A stretch of DNA of 64,000 nucleotides from Alopecurus myosuroides (taxonomy: Eukaryota > Streptophyta > Magnoliopsida > Poales > Poaceae): NCBI GenBank assembly GCA_028641055.1, contig CM054063.1, forward strand, positions 45,434,828-45,498,827, in the 5' to 3' direction. Below are positions 1 to 9,974 of this stretch, piece by piece (position 1 is the first letter of the stretch; every line of letters begins with the position of its first letter). The notes beneath the pieces were generated by a model, which was not told where the DNA came from, searched no databases, and saw only the letters and a list, made by a program, of their open reading frames with translations. Made by a program: the position numbers and the translations under genes.

Positions 1-1232
1 AGGCCAAAAAGAGGCCCCGGTCTAAAAAGAAAGTCACTCCAGAAGTGCAGCCAAAACCTAAAGAAGTAAACTTAACCTTTGGAAAGGATAATGGCAGCAA
101 GTGGAAGGGAAGGAACACATAACCTATCTCCTACTCAAAGGAAGAGTGGGAAAAGATTAAGTCATAAAACTGTGTTCACCATTCGCAATTTGGGAAGCCT
201 ACCCACACCAATGCGCAATGTCGGCTTAATAAACACATGAAAGGCACTACAGGATCTGGGAACAAAGGAAAGAATTCCAAACGGAAGTGCTCCAAGAAAA
301 AGCTAGAAGCTGAAAAAGAAGAAAGTGAATCAGACAGTGATGACAAAATCCAGGAACAACGGCGGAAAGGCGAGCCAAAATTCCCGAGAGTTGAAAGAGA
401 ATGTAACTTAACTTTCCTGACAACTCCCTTAGCAAAGCAGGCGAAAAGAACACTCCGAGAAACCAACACGGTTGTACCTCCAACACCAAAATTCTTGAAG
501 TTTTCAAATACGCCAATCACCTGTGATTAGTCTGATCATCCCGAAAACATCCTAGAACCCAGCACACATGCTTTAGTCATAATACCTATTGTTCAAAACA
601 CTAGGCTCAAAAGAGTGTTGACGAATGGAGGATCTAGTATCAACATCATGTACTTAAGTATATTGAAGCATCTACGAGTTTCCGAGACCCAGCTCAATCA
701 CAGTAACATACGTTTCCACGACATTGTTCCTGGCAGACAAGCACAATCCCTAGGATAAAGTTCCCTAGATGTAACCTTTGAAAAAAGAGAACACTTCTGC
801 CAGGAAAAGATCTCATTCGAGGTGGTGTCGTTCGAAAGCGTTTACCACGCAATACTCGGACATCCAGCTTTTGCCAAATTCATGGCAAGATCATGTTATA
901 TCTATAACAAGCTGAAGATGTCAAAGCCAAAAGGAGGAGTACTCACCATTTCTGGAGATTTCAAATTGGCGAACGAGCTGGAAAAAGCAAACGCCCTTTG
1001 CGCTGAACAAGTGATTCGAAAGGAAGAATTGATAGAGCTGGCTAAGGAAGTATCGCCGACAGAAATGCCGGCAGGAAAAGAAAGCCGGAAGCCGGCAGAT
1101 AGCTTCAAAGCATCAGAAAATACAAGGAAAGTTATCCTAGATCCCAAAGATCCGATAAAATTTGTCGTTGTGGGAACCGGGATGACAGACGCACAGAAAA
1201 ACACGTTCATCAAGTTGCTCCGTGGAAACTAG
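1..1232 (+). pseudogene. gag C-terminal and protease-region remnant of gypsy element
   Basis: The first 530 bases encode a basic, Lys/Ser/Glu-rich gag tail. A cysteine-histidine stretch (CVHHSQFGKPTHTNAQC) sits where a zinc knuckle is expected. The next part corresponds to the aspartic protease: the intact relative reads DGGSS at the active site, and here the equivalent at about 625 is damaged. The piece 822-1232 keeps 136 open codons covering the protease-RT linker. Stops at 122 (TAA) and 166 (TAA), among others, show that it is dead. Homology to 39156-41740 (minus) is obvious over the whole length. Confidence 0.85.
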
Positions 1233-2636
1233 GATATTTTTGCCTGGTATCCTGCGGACATGCGAGTAGTACCGAGCGAACTTGTTGAGCATCAATTCAA
1301 GGTGATTCCAGGATCAAAAAACCCGTCAAGCAAGGTCTACGTCCTTTTGACGTAAGAAGACGAAATGCTATTTGCAAGGAAATTATCCGGCTTCTAGCAG
1401 CTGATTTTATCCGGGAAGTAATACATACTGATTGGTCTGCGAACACGGTATTAGTCCAGAAGAAGGATAGTACTATTCTTAGGATGTGTATAGATTACAC
1501 TGAATTGAACAAAATGTGTCCAAAAGATAGGTTCGCGTTACCGCCGATCGATAAAATAATAGATGTCACTGCTGGCTCTGAGCTTTTATGCTTTTTTGGA
1601 CGCTTATTCCGGGAAACATCAAATACGCATGAAAGAAGAAGATCAAATCAAAACCTCTTTCATAACACCCTACGGAACATACTATTACATAACCATGCCT
1701 TTTGGCCTGAAACCGCGAGTGCAACATACCAACGTTGCATGCAACGTTGTTTGCATAGTCAAATTGTCAAAAATATTCACGTTTACATGGACGACATTGC
1801 CGTGTTTTCAATAAAAAAGATACACTCCTTGAAGATGTACGAGAAATTTTCGAAAATTTACGCACTTATAAAATAAAGTTGAATCCATTAAAGTGTGTAT
1901 TCGGGGTTCCCCTCGGGAAAGCTTTTGCATTTCATTGTTTCTCATAGAAGAATAGAGGTAAACCCGGAAAATATCAAATCAATCTTAAACATCAAAAGGC
2001 ATACATGCCTAAAAGATGTCTAAATATTTACGGGTTCTGCAGCCGCCGTAAGCAGGTTTATAAGCCGGCTTTGGGACGAAGCTCCGCCATTAGACAAATT
2101 GTTGAAGAAATCCGACAAATTTAAATGGACAAAAGGGGCGGACAAAGCATTAACCAAGTTAATTTTTTTTAATGAAATCTCTGGTTTTGGCATCGCCAAA
2201 AGACGAATAACCCATGTTACTATATATCATAACAACTAACAGGGTTATCAGTGCGGTGATAGTCGTGGAAAGGCGTAAAGATGAACAGAGCATACCAGAT
2301 CAGTATCCAATATACTATATAAGAGAAGTATTCTCTGAATCTAAACAAATGTACCCACATTATTAAAAACTGGCATATGGCGTGTTTTTCGCATCTCGGA
2401 AACTCTGTCATTATTTCCAAGGACATTCCATAACATTGGTAAGCAAAGCACCACTAGGGGATATCATCAACAATGCGGATGCGACATGCCGAGTTGTCAA
2501 ATGGGGCATTGAACTGGCTGCGTTTGACATTAAGTACCAACTGAGGACGGCAATTAAATCCCAGAGTTTGGCAGATTTTGCCGCCGATTGGAGAGAAGCA
2601 ATGGAAAATACACCAATGCCGGAGTCGGAATATTAG
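1233..2636 (+). pseudogene. Reverse transcriptase remnant of gypsy element
   Basis: Readable RT motifs in shifting frames include MCIDYTELNK and CPKDRFALP (1484-1545), then a TPYGTYYY / MPFGLK stretch (1660-1710), the catalytic-box equivalent YMDD at about 1785-1795 (relative: YVDD), and the connection region FKW at about 2120. A frameshift near 1590 moves the reading frame from one ORF to the next. From about 2160 to 2380 the sequence is hard to align. It recovers at ADFAADW, just before RNase H. Confidence 0.82.
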
Positions 2637-2639
2637 ATC

Positions 2640-2935
2640 ATGCATTTTGACGGATCCAAAATGAAAGAGGGCGCCGGAGCTGGTGTAGTGCTAAAATTCC
2701 CAAGAAGTGACACTATGGAGTATGTATTACAAATACACTTCAACGCCAGTAACAATGTGGCGGAATACGAAGAACTGCTTCATGGCTTGCATATTGCAAA
2801 AGAAATAGGAGTTAAGCGTATACTTTGCTATGGCGACTCAAATTTAGTAAAACATCAGCTAAACCAAACATGGGACTCCAAAATTCCCATCATAGCCGAA
2901 TATCGTAGAACGGTGGACGAGTTTGCCATTTGCTT
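2640..2935 (+). pseudogene. RNase H domain remnant of gypsy pol
   Basis: The ORF starting at 2640 opens with HFDGS, the first catalytic aspartate of a type-I RNase H. It continues with NNVAEYEELLHGL (catalytic glutamate, AEYE) and CYGDSNLV (third acidic residue, GDS). Three of the four catalytic positions are therefore visible. Homology ends at about residue 98. The remaining codons of the ORF up to 3092 are hydrophobic translation of an unrelated LTR-like sequence. This domain is absent from the larger copy at 25480-43371. Confidence 0.8.
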
Positions 2936-3234
2936 CCTAGGATACGCACTCCCCTTGTGTGCCTCGGTTATTTCTATACCCGAGCTTTTTACTTATGCAA
3001 TTTACATTGTGATAGCCTTCGAGATTGAAGTTATATATCTTGCTATCACCTTGCTACTTGTCTTGCTTAGCATAATTTGTTGGTGCACCTAGTTGACCCT
3101 AGAATATTTAGGTTGTGTGCTTGTTAATTTTAACATCTAGTTTATTTCCGCATTTAGCAAGCCTTAACCGGAAAAGTTTTAATCGCCTATTCACCCCTCT
3201 CTAGGCGACATCGTTGCACGTTCACTTTTTTTTC
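2936..3234 (+). repeat. Probable 3' end of an LTR, truncated
   Basis: The sequence resembles the terminal part of long grass LTRs known to me only by general appearance: a pyrimidine-rich stretch ending in a run like TATTCACCCCTCTCTAGGCG and a final TTCA at 3231-3234. It lies exactly between the break in RNase H and the next element. No matching 5' end or TSD is visible. Assignment to the copia superfamily is a guess. Confidence 0.35.
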
Positions 3235-3569
3235 GGCAAAACCAGTGAGATTGACAACCTCACTGTTTCTTTCGGGGCAAAGTAACTTGGTTATGTTGTG
3301 TAGATTCCACGTTGTTGCTGAACCGGTAGTGTGCCCTGCCAATATGAGCTTTCATCAACCTTCAGAATTGATTTCTTTCTCCTACTGGTCGATTCAACAT
3401 TGTTTTCTTTCTAATGGAAACCTTTATCTTGTGCTATTCATACCTTCCTCTTGGCGTCTCCCAACGAGCGTATAATCTACCCGCATCAAGCACTTTTTCT
3501 GCCACCTTTGTCGGGGATTTCAAAGTCATCAAGAAGAAACCACTCCCTCGTCAACGTCAACACCTTTTT

Positions 3570-3586
3570 CGGCGTCGTTGCCGGGG
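3570..3586 (+). other. Primer binding site, tRNA-Asp type, degenerate
   Basis: The 17 bases match TGGCGCCGTTGCCGGGG at 15 of 17 positions (first base and sixth base differ). This is the classic complement of the tRNA-Asp 3' end used by many Athila/Tat gypsy elements. It fixes the left LTR as ending shortly before 3570 and the element as plus-oriented. Confidence 0.65.
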
Positions 3587-3758
3587 AGAAAGAGGATTTC
3601 TACAAGGGGAGTCTCTCACTTTCAACCTCTTTACTTTGTTTTTGTTTTTCTTAGTTTATTATATTTTGTTTTGTTTGCTTCTCTATATCGAAAACACAAA
3701 AAAAATTAGTTCTTATTATAATAGTTATTTTTTGTTACTCCGCTTTTTATTGTTCATC

Positions 3759-4097
3759 ATGTTGCTCCCTAAGTTCACCTTGAAAGGCCTACCAGTAGGT
3801 AGTGGTTCTATAATTGGAAAATATGCCATTGAAGAATTTTTTAATCATGATAGTAAGCATGAAGATTTTGAGGAAAAATCCATAGTAGAACTTGCTCCAA
3901 ATTATGAAACGGTTACAACTTGTTTAGTTCACATGTTAAAAGCTAGGTTTGTTAACCTTCACCCCATAATGCAGCAAATGTTTCTTAACATGAATAATAT
4001 TGAAGATATTGAAAAAAGAATTTTTATCTTGGAAACCATGCTTAAAGAATTTGGAGATGTTGATATAGAAGGTAGGAAAGTTTTTTCATCGTTTTAA
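3759..4097 (+). CDS. Partial gag-like ORF of the Athila-like remnant
   Basis: This is an open frame of 112 codons beginning with MLLPKFTLKGL, 173 bases after the primer site, where gag should start in such elements. It is rich in Glu, Phe and Met and has no zinc knuckle or capsid signature that I recognise. The ORF extends upstream without a stop to 3414, but that part overlaps the LTR and PBS, so the ATG at 3759 is the more natural start. It ends in AT-rich DNA (4098-4800) with no coding signal. I cannot identify the protein beyond its position. Confidence 0.4.
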   Translation: MLLPKFTLKGLPVGSGSIIGKYAIEEFFNHDSKHEDFEEKSIVELAPNYETVTTCLVHMLKARFVNLHPIMQQMFLNMNNIEDIEKRIFILETMLKEFGDVDIEGRKVFSSF

Positions 4098-4801
4098 TAT
4101 GAATTGTTTTCTCTATTTTCTTTGAGTCAAGATGTTGTTTACTTCTGTAGCAACTCCTTTTTATCTTTATTTTCATGTATTTGTTCTGCCAATTAAAGTC
4201 TGTAGTGAAGGTTGGTGTTAGATTTGGATTTCTGCACAGAAAACAGATTCATGTTGTCCAATGTTAAATTTGTATAAAATCACAGAAATATCAAAATGAC
4301 CTTCAAATTTTTGTGTTTAATCCTCAGCTATTTCTGAAACTTTTTATGGTTTTAAGTTTTTGATTTGATCAACGTAACTGCCTCAAAAGAATTATATTGT
4401 TTACATTACACACTTTACTTAATGCAATAATATGTTTCTTGCAACTTAATACCCGAAGTCTGTTTGGATTACATTATGATTGTGCATTATTAGTCATAGA
4501 TGCAGTTGGATTACGCTCTATGAATTATGTTGTAATGCCCGCATGAATCTCATAGTAATCAAAATGTCTTGCATATGCACTACGGTGAAGTCTTTATTTC
4601 TGTCAATTGTCCAATTGTAATTTGTTTACCCAACATGTTATCTATCTTTTATGGAGAGACACCATTAGTGAATCGGTCCATTCTTTTACACCGATAATAC
4701 AACATACTGCAATCATTGTTCTTTTTACTGCAATGATTGTTATCTTTTCATTCACTGCGAACAAACCATGCTTTCCACACTATACGTGTAATCTTTTGTT
4801 T
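4098..4801. other. AT-rich non-coding stretch inside the Athila-like remnant
   Basis: I see no coding signal or terminal repeat here. The sequence is AT-rich and lies between the short gag-like ORF and the second LTR piece. It is probably leader or decayed internal sequence. Confidence 0.4.
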
Positions 4802-5045
4802 TTCAGCAAAACCGGTGAGATTGACAACTTCACTGTTTTGTTGGAGAAAAATATCTTGGTTCTGTTGTGTGCAGATTCCACGTTGTTGCTGAGCCGTAGT
4901 GCACCCTGCCAACATCAGCTCTCAACAATCTTCAGAAGTGATTTCTTCTCCTACTGGTCGACTAAACATTGGTTTCTTTCTGAGGGAAACTTGTTGCTGC
5001 ACTCTTCATACCTTCCTCTTGGGGCCTCCCAACGAACGTAAATCC

Positions 5046-6247
5046 ACACGCATCAGCCGCTTCGCGTTTTATCTAATGGGCGCGCTGTGCCTTGTGAGCG
5101 TCGACCGCCACCTTATGTGCATGGTCCGCATCTTCGTCCGCTTAGGCCGCATCCTCCATTTAGCGTTCTCTCTGTCGGGCGCTCCGTGCCATCCTACCCT
5201 GGTTCTTAGCTTCGTGCATCTTCCTCACCTTCTCGGACATTAGCGTGTAGTCGACGAACGAAGACTCCTTTAGTATTTCCCAACAACGACTGAGATTCCA
5301 TTTGGACACACGCGACATGTCTCCCTTGAGCATTCGGATGGCATCTTCCTCCTAGCAAATAGAAGAGCAACTCAACAAATAATACAATGCAATGTAAAAT
5401 GTAATGGAGATTTGTTGATGCAACAGAACATACACATCCAACTTTGGCATAGTAGCCGACAAACTTGTTGATGGCGGCTTGGATGCATGACCATCTATGG
5501 CGGAGAGCTTGCTCAATACGGGATACGCACGGATGGGAATTGAACATTTCATGGACTCTCGTCCAAAACGAAGGAAAGCTGGCCTGGCTTTGCCCCATCC
5601 AAGCTAACCAAGTCCGGCACAACAATGCATCCTCTTTCTCGGAGAACCGAGAGCCTTTACCGATCTACGGAATGAACAAGCTAAAGTTGAGCACCAATGT
5701 GCACACATGACTACATTCTACACTAAATCGGAGCAACATACCCGAAGCGGAGGTGGCGTTGTGCCTTCGTCAGAGCCGGAGTCGATCCATCCGTAGGCGA
5801 CGCACGGAAGAAGCTCCGGCGAAGCATCGTCCGGCGGCGCGGAAATATTCTTCTTCACCTCGTTTCCCACATCTTCTCCTCTTAATACGTCCTCCACCTC
5901 CACCGCATGGGCATCCCAATACATCTCATGCGCATATCGGCTGCCGAAGCCCGACATTCTCGATGGTGGTCGGGATCGGGTGATAGTGAGCTATGGTTTG
6001 CTCCGGATTGTGCATTGGGAGATATATGTGGGGTCAGGGTGGTCGGAGTCCGACGTGGGCTGTCTGAGCGCGTTCGGACGAGCCCAAACTCTCCCCACAT
6101 ATGGGCTAGGTTTGGAGATTGCTGGACAACCCAGACGTTTGGCCTCACTTTGAGGAGGCCGGTTTGTGTATGTTTCGGTCCCAAACAAAGCCCAGGGGTC
6201 CGTCGAGATGTTTGATGCCGGTTTGGGTTCCGTGGTTGGAGATGCTC
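5046..6247 (-). mobile_element. PIF/Harbinger element, 5' portion
   Basis: The right end at 6247 reads, on the minus strand, GAGCATCTCCAACCACGG, a typical Harbinger terminal inverted repeat. It is followed outside by TAA (6248-6250), consistent with the 3-bp TWA target duplication of this superfamily. Minus-strand exons inside encode a SANT/Myb-like ORF1. The element breaks at about 5046 against the Athila-like LTR piece, so the transposase gene and other TIR are missing. A second, different Harbinger copy lies at 61073-62455. Confidence 0.65.
5455..5957 (-). pseudogene. Harbinger ORF1 (SANT/Myb-like DNA-binding) remnant
   Basis: A first segment (5718-5957) starts MSGFGSRYAHEM and is acidic and Ser/Pro-rich. 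A second segment in another frame (about 5455-5640) contains WLAWMGQSQASFPSFWTRVH, then HRWSCIQ and NKFVGYYAKV. The pattern FW-x-RV, RHRWS-x-IQ and N-K-x-x-GY is the recurrent signature of plant Harbinger ORF1 trihelix/SANT proteins. These bind DNA and help bring the transposase to the ends. GTGTATG following AKVG at about 5448 looks like a splice donor. The frame between the two segments is interrupted, so it is a pseudogene or an intron is missed. Confidence 0.5.
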
Positions 6248-6250
6248 TAA

Positions 6251-7555
6251 GAGCACCTCTATAATTGATGACCTAGAATATGGCAGCATATTTTGGTTTT
6301 AGGGCACCATATTTCTGGTTTTAGTGCAATTAAACTTCGTTATCACACGGTTGATTGATATAGAATAGGACATAAATCACGCGAGGGTGCTTTCATATAG
6401 GACATTAAACTACTTTGACTGCATATTTCAATTTTCTAACTACACAATATTTGAACTAGAACATGCAAATTTAAAAAATACGACTCTAGTAGCCACACTA
6501 TACTTCTACTACCCACGCTAGACTTCTACACACTACGATTTTACTAACTACACTACTCCTACTCCTCGTCGGTTTCATCGCTAGTCCACTTGAACAAAGA
6601 GGTATCAGATTCCACCTTGACCACCGTCGAGTTGTCGACTTGGTCGCTCTTCTCCTTTTTCTTCGCCGCTGCATCCCTCACTTAATATAACTCTAGCTCA
6701 TCCTGCACTGCACGTACTCCAGATGCTCATGTCGAAACCTCGCCATGGCCAACTCATCGACCTCATGGTCGGCGAGCCACCGCCTAGCGCGGCGGTGTTG
6801 CCTCTCATCTTCGCTGGTTGTCCGGAGCGAGCCATTCCGGCTCCGAGAAGTTGAGGTCGGCCTTCAGTTGGATTCATACGTAATTGGTGGCGACGTGGTG
6901 CTGCGCGAAGGAGTGGAAGGAACCGGCTCCTGTAACGTTGAGAATCAAAGTCACCGGAGCTATAGTAATTGGCAGTGTAAAAACGAGAAGCAAAGTCAGA
7001 GTAATGTAGCTCATTGTATGTATTTTCATGTAGCCAGTAATTACCGTAGATAGAAAAAATAAAATTGCTTTTTATTACATCATAAATTTGTTTGTACACA
7101 GATTTGCAATCTACAAATTAATTTGAATCATTTTGGACTTAATCATATGGATTGAAAGAAAAGAAGTTAGAGATCCAGCTCCGGAGTGGAAGGGGTCATC
7201 TCAGGATGTGGTTGGGATGCGCACTGCTGACGTTTGGTTTTGTGGCAGGCGCATCGGTGATGCAAGTTTGGAGCACAAAAGGCTAAAATTTAAAACACGA
7301 TGTAGAATTTTATATCACCAAATATATATATATATATACATGATCTCTTGGAGCCATGACTTTTTGACTTTGGTGATTAAAAAACGTTTTATTTTCTTTC
7401 TTAGACAGAAGCCCTGATTTAGGTCTATCTATTTTATTTTAGTTTGCTGTATTACTGAGGATATGCTCTGAACAGGAAAGTAGTAGATACAAATTCCAAC
7501 CATAATACGGAGTAGTTTCTCTCCGCTTTTCCACGCAACATATTTCCATGGTGAC
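6251..7555. other. Unassigned stretch, no recognised gene
   Basis: It is AT-rich except at 6540-6960, where a minus-strand, Glu/Arg/Ala-rich reading frame (around 6690-6800, ending HEHLEYVQC) looks like decayed coiled-coil coding sequence, possibly a second Harbinger ORF1 tail. A short (TA)n run lies at about 7323-7338. I see no ends or target duplications. Confidence 0.4.
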
Positions 7556-7862
7556 CTAACGGCGTGAAAAAACACAAAATTGACCACATTGATAAACTTC
7601 AACGCTTCAACGAAGAATGATCTGAAAAAATTCTGAATCTAACCCTTTCGGTCAGCGCCCGCATGGCCGGCGCGGTGCTCTATATGTCCGCTCCCTAGAT
7701 TAGGGCGCTGCACACCTGCGAGCGTTGGACGGTGGAGCTCTAGGCTGCTAATGCAGCGCCGTGCATGGTGACACGGTGCTTAGCAGTGCAGCGCCGCCAT
7801 CAGAAGCGCGGTGCTTTGTATAATGCATCCGCACCAATGTACAAAGCCATCCTGGGCTTAGG
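7556..7862 (+). repeat. Left arm of a large inverted repeat
   Basis: The sequence from CTAACGGCGTGAAAAAACAC to GTACAAAGCCATCCTGGGCT recurs in reverse complement at 18612-18815. The best block is the stretch ACAAAATTGACCAC, then TCTGAATCTAACCCTTT, then GGTCAGCGCCCGCATGGCCG. The left arm carries about 100 extra GC-rich bases relative to the right arm. The arms lie about 10.7 kb apart and could be terminal inverted repeats of a Mutator-like or fold-back element. I found no clear target duplication and no transposase between them. Confidence 0.65.
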
Positions 7863-8049
7863 GACACTTCTTTTAAGTTTCTGCTTATGCAGAAGCCAGT
7901 TTTTGGATTGTGGTGGATAGAAACCGTTGTGGGGAGAAACTCCAGAAACTCCTCCGGAGACTTCTTTTGGCTTCTGCAGACTTTGCTTATTTGTTAGGTT
8001 GCGTTGTGATATGTCCGATATACCCCCAAATTTAATATGTGACAACAAG

Positions 8050-8335
8050 AATAGCAAGTACATACAGCAAATGGAGCAAGCACTTGGTTCTCTGTTGTGT
8101 GTACCATCTCTAGATGAATTTTCATAAATACAGCAAGTACAACATGCACTAGCTCGGGCTCTCTGTTGTGTGTACCATTTGTAGATGAATTTTCATACAT
8201 ACAACAAGCATACATACAACAAGTAGAGGAAGCACTTGGTTCTCTGTTGTGTGTACCATTTGTAGATGAATTTTCATACATACAACAAGTACAACAAGCA
8301 TACATACAACAAGTACATACATACATACAACAATT
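8050..8335 (+). repeat. Minisatellite, three irregular copies of 70-82 bp
   Basis: The phrase CTCTGTTGTGTGTACCAT followed by TAGATGAATTTTCATA recurs starting at about 8086, 8156 and 8238. The copies are separated by variable runs of CAAGTA/CATACAACAAG. The short ORFs here are artefacts of the repeat. Confidence 0.85.
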
Positions 8336-8702
8336 CCCATACCCAAGCATACATCACAACAACAATTTCCATCGAGGCCATACAGCACGCAACACGCACG
8401 CAGCAATCCTCACCTGGGCAGATGAGCTCGGTCTCCTCGGGCGGAAGCAGCAGGAGCTCCGGCGGCGCGGCCCAAGCATGGGAACACGACTCGCATTGTA
8501 GCCCGCTGGATCGGTGTCGATCGATCACAGATCGATGGTGGTGTGCCTAGCTGTGCTAGCCCGTACCACCATGCGGCTGTTTGCATGTCAGACTGTAAGT
8601 GGAAACGGGTGTCCACGGCGCCGCTAGCCGTTCCCACTTAATTAATGTCCGTGGACGTCCTCGGGCAGACCGTGATTTTGGGTGCGCAGCCGCGGCTAAC
8701 CC

Positions 8703-8775
8703 AATCTTCTTCATCTCTAATTGGGGAGGAAATCCTGTCCTGTGGTGCGTCCTCCGGCTGGGCCCGCCTGTCGGC
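8703..8775 (+). repeat. Dispersed motif copy 1 (GGGGAGGAA ... GGTGCGTCC ... GGGCCCGCCTGTCGG)
   Basis: A block of about 70 bases with the order CTAATTGGGGAGGAA, CCTGTGGTGCGTCC, GCTGGGCCCGCCTGTCGG. The same order recurs at about 11823 and 14128 in the same orientation. I cannot name the family. Confidence 0.55.
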
Positions 8776-9812
8776 CAATGCATTCACTTGTGCCGCCGTT
8801 GTGCGTGTCGTTCCGTCGCTGGGGCCTGCCTGTCGGCTCCTCTGTTGCATCCGTCGGTTCGAGATGCTATCCTCAAGCAAGCCCCCGCCTTGACCTTGTG
8901 CCTCCGCACGGGACACCGCGCCGTCGCCGGCTGGCGGTTCGGCACTCGTCGGCGGCGCCTCCGACGACATCTCCTGGTTCGACCTGGGACAGACAGAGGC
9001 GAGGTCCCCTCGCGGAGAGCTCCCGCGCCGCCGTTGAAGATCCTCCAGCACCGTTGTTCCAGCTCCTCCTCCAGTATGAGGCAAACAACACTGGATTTGC
9101 ACTAATCCTAATCATTTTCCCCACACTCTGACTGGTTCTCCTCCACTTCGAGTCGAACACGTCTCTCCTCCCACCTCCACCTATGTTCTCCTCCCACCAG
9201 CAGCGAGAAGGGCAGCAGGGAGGAGCCGTGTCCGTCGTCTTACCGTTGCGCCTCGATGCGGGGCCTTCGATCGGTCGGTTCGCCGTCTTCAACCAAAGGA
9301 GCATCGCCACTCACGCCGATCTCAACCACACGAGCGTCGTGGTCCATGGCCTCCTCCGTCGCGTGCGGGGACAGCGGCTCCACCTCTTGCTGGGCGCGCA
9401 CCCCTTCCTCGAACTCTCCGCACCCTATTAGCAAGGGTGGCGCGCTCCATCGGGTAGGCGCCGGTGGATCTGGCCTCTCCATGGCCATACATGGGTGGGG
9501 AGCAACGCCTCCCTTAGGGGTCGAGGAAGATGAGCCGCACGTACGCTCCCTCCTTAGGGGTTAAATTCGAGGTCCAGCGTCTCTGGCCCTCCTCTGCACA
9601 CGCCAGTCTCTCGCCTCCGGTATGATAACCGCTGGATGGTGCGAACGCCGACGAGTACATCGCCGAGCGGATGCCGATTACAGGTACGTTCTACTGGCAC
9701 ATCCTTCATCGGATCCTCCTACTATGGTATGGCACAACCACCCCTGACCCACAAATATAGCAGCATCAAACCCTTAATCCGAATTGTACTACCTTCCTGG
9801 TCCATTGACTAG

Positions 9813-9974
9813 GCTTTTGAAACCGCATCGGAGCTCGAAGGATGGCTTCACTGGTACCATGGTACGGGCACCTCTACCTACATCCTTGAGCACTCCGTGT
9901 ACCTCCTTCACAGCCATAGGGGCAATGACCGCTTCACTAAACTGCCACCTCTGCTCAAGACTTTCAAGTACAAA
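9813..9974 (+). other. Exon-like fragment, 54 open codons between splice-like sites
   Basis: The block is preceded by a pyrimidine-rich stretch ending in AG (9811-9812) and followed by GTAAGC, a good plant donor. Between them 54 codons are open, including SELEGWLHWYHGTGTSTY and KLPPLLKTF. The composition is protein-like (aromatic and leucine-rich) and unlike the flanking DNA. It looks like an internal exon of a captured or decayed host gene. I do not recognise the protein, and I could not find the neighbouring exons with confidence. Confidence 0.35.

Larger units (their letters stand above)
1..2935 (+). mobile_element. Degenerate Tat-lineage Ty3/gypsy retrotransposon, internal region only
   Basis: The order gag C-terminus, protease/linker, reverse transcriptase, RNase H is readable on the plus strand but broken by many stops and frameshifts. 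Translated pieces match, segment by segment, the gag-pol of the minus-strand gypsy at 38157-42871, so both belong to one family. The window begins inside gag, so no 5' LTR is visible. The copy stops abruptly at about 2935 inside RNase H, where an LTR-like sequence begins, so the 3' half (integrase, 3' LTR) is missing. It preserves RNase H, which the better copy has lost. Confidence 0.88.
3235..5045 (+). mobile_element. Athila-like gypsy remnant with two direct LTR pieces
   Basis: About 300 bases starting at 3236 are repeated in direct orientation from 4802. Shared landmarks are GATTGACAAC, TTGGTT(A/C)TGTTGTGT, CCACGTTGTTGCTGA and CATACCTTCCTCTTGG. The left piece ends just before a tRNA-Asp-type primer binding site at 3570. 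The layout is therefore LTR, PBS, start of the internal region, then a second LTR fragment. The second piece breaks off at about 5045 where Harbinger sequence begins. Known Athila/Sabrina-type grass elements have the same PBS. Everything downstream of the first gag codons appears deleted. Confidence 0.6.

Noticed and set aside
8149..8406. Cys/Met/Val-rich small ORFs resembling secreted peptides
   Set aside because: They translate the 70-82 bp minisatellite in several frames; the apparent repeats come from the DNA.
8599..9105. 168-codon ORF with mixed Cys/Arg composition
   Set aside because: Overlaps open frames on both strands in a GC-rich island and shows no domain; it starts within the dispersed motif region, so I do not report it as a gene.
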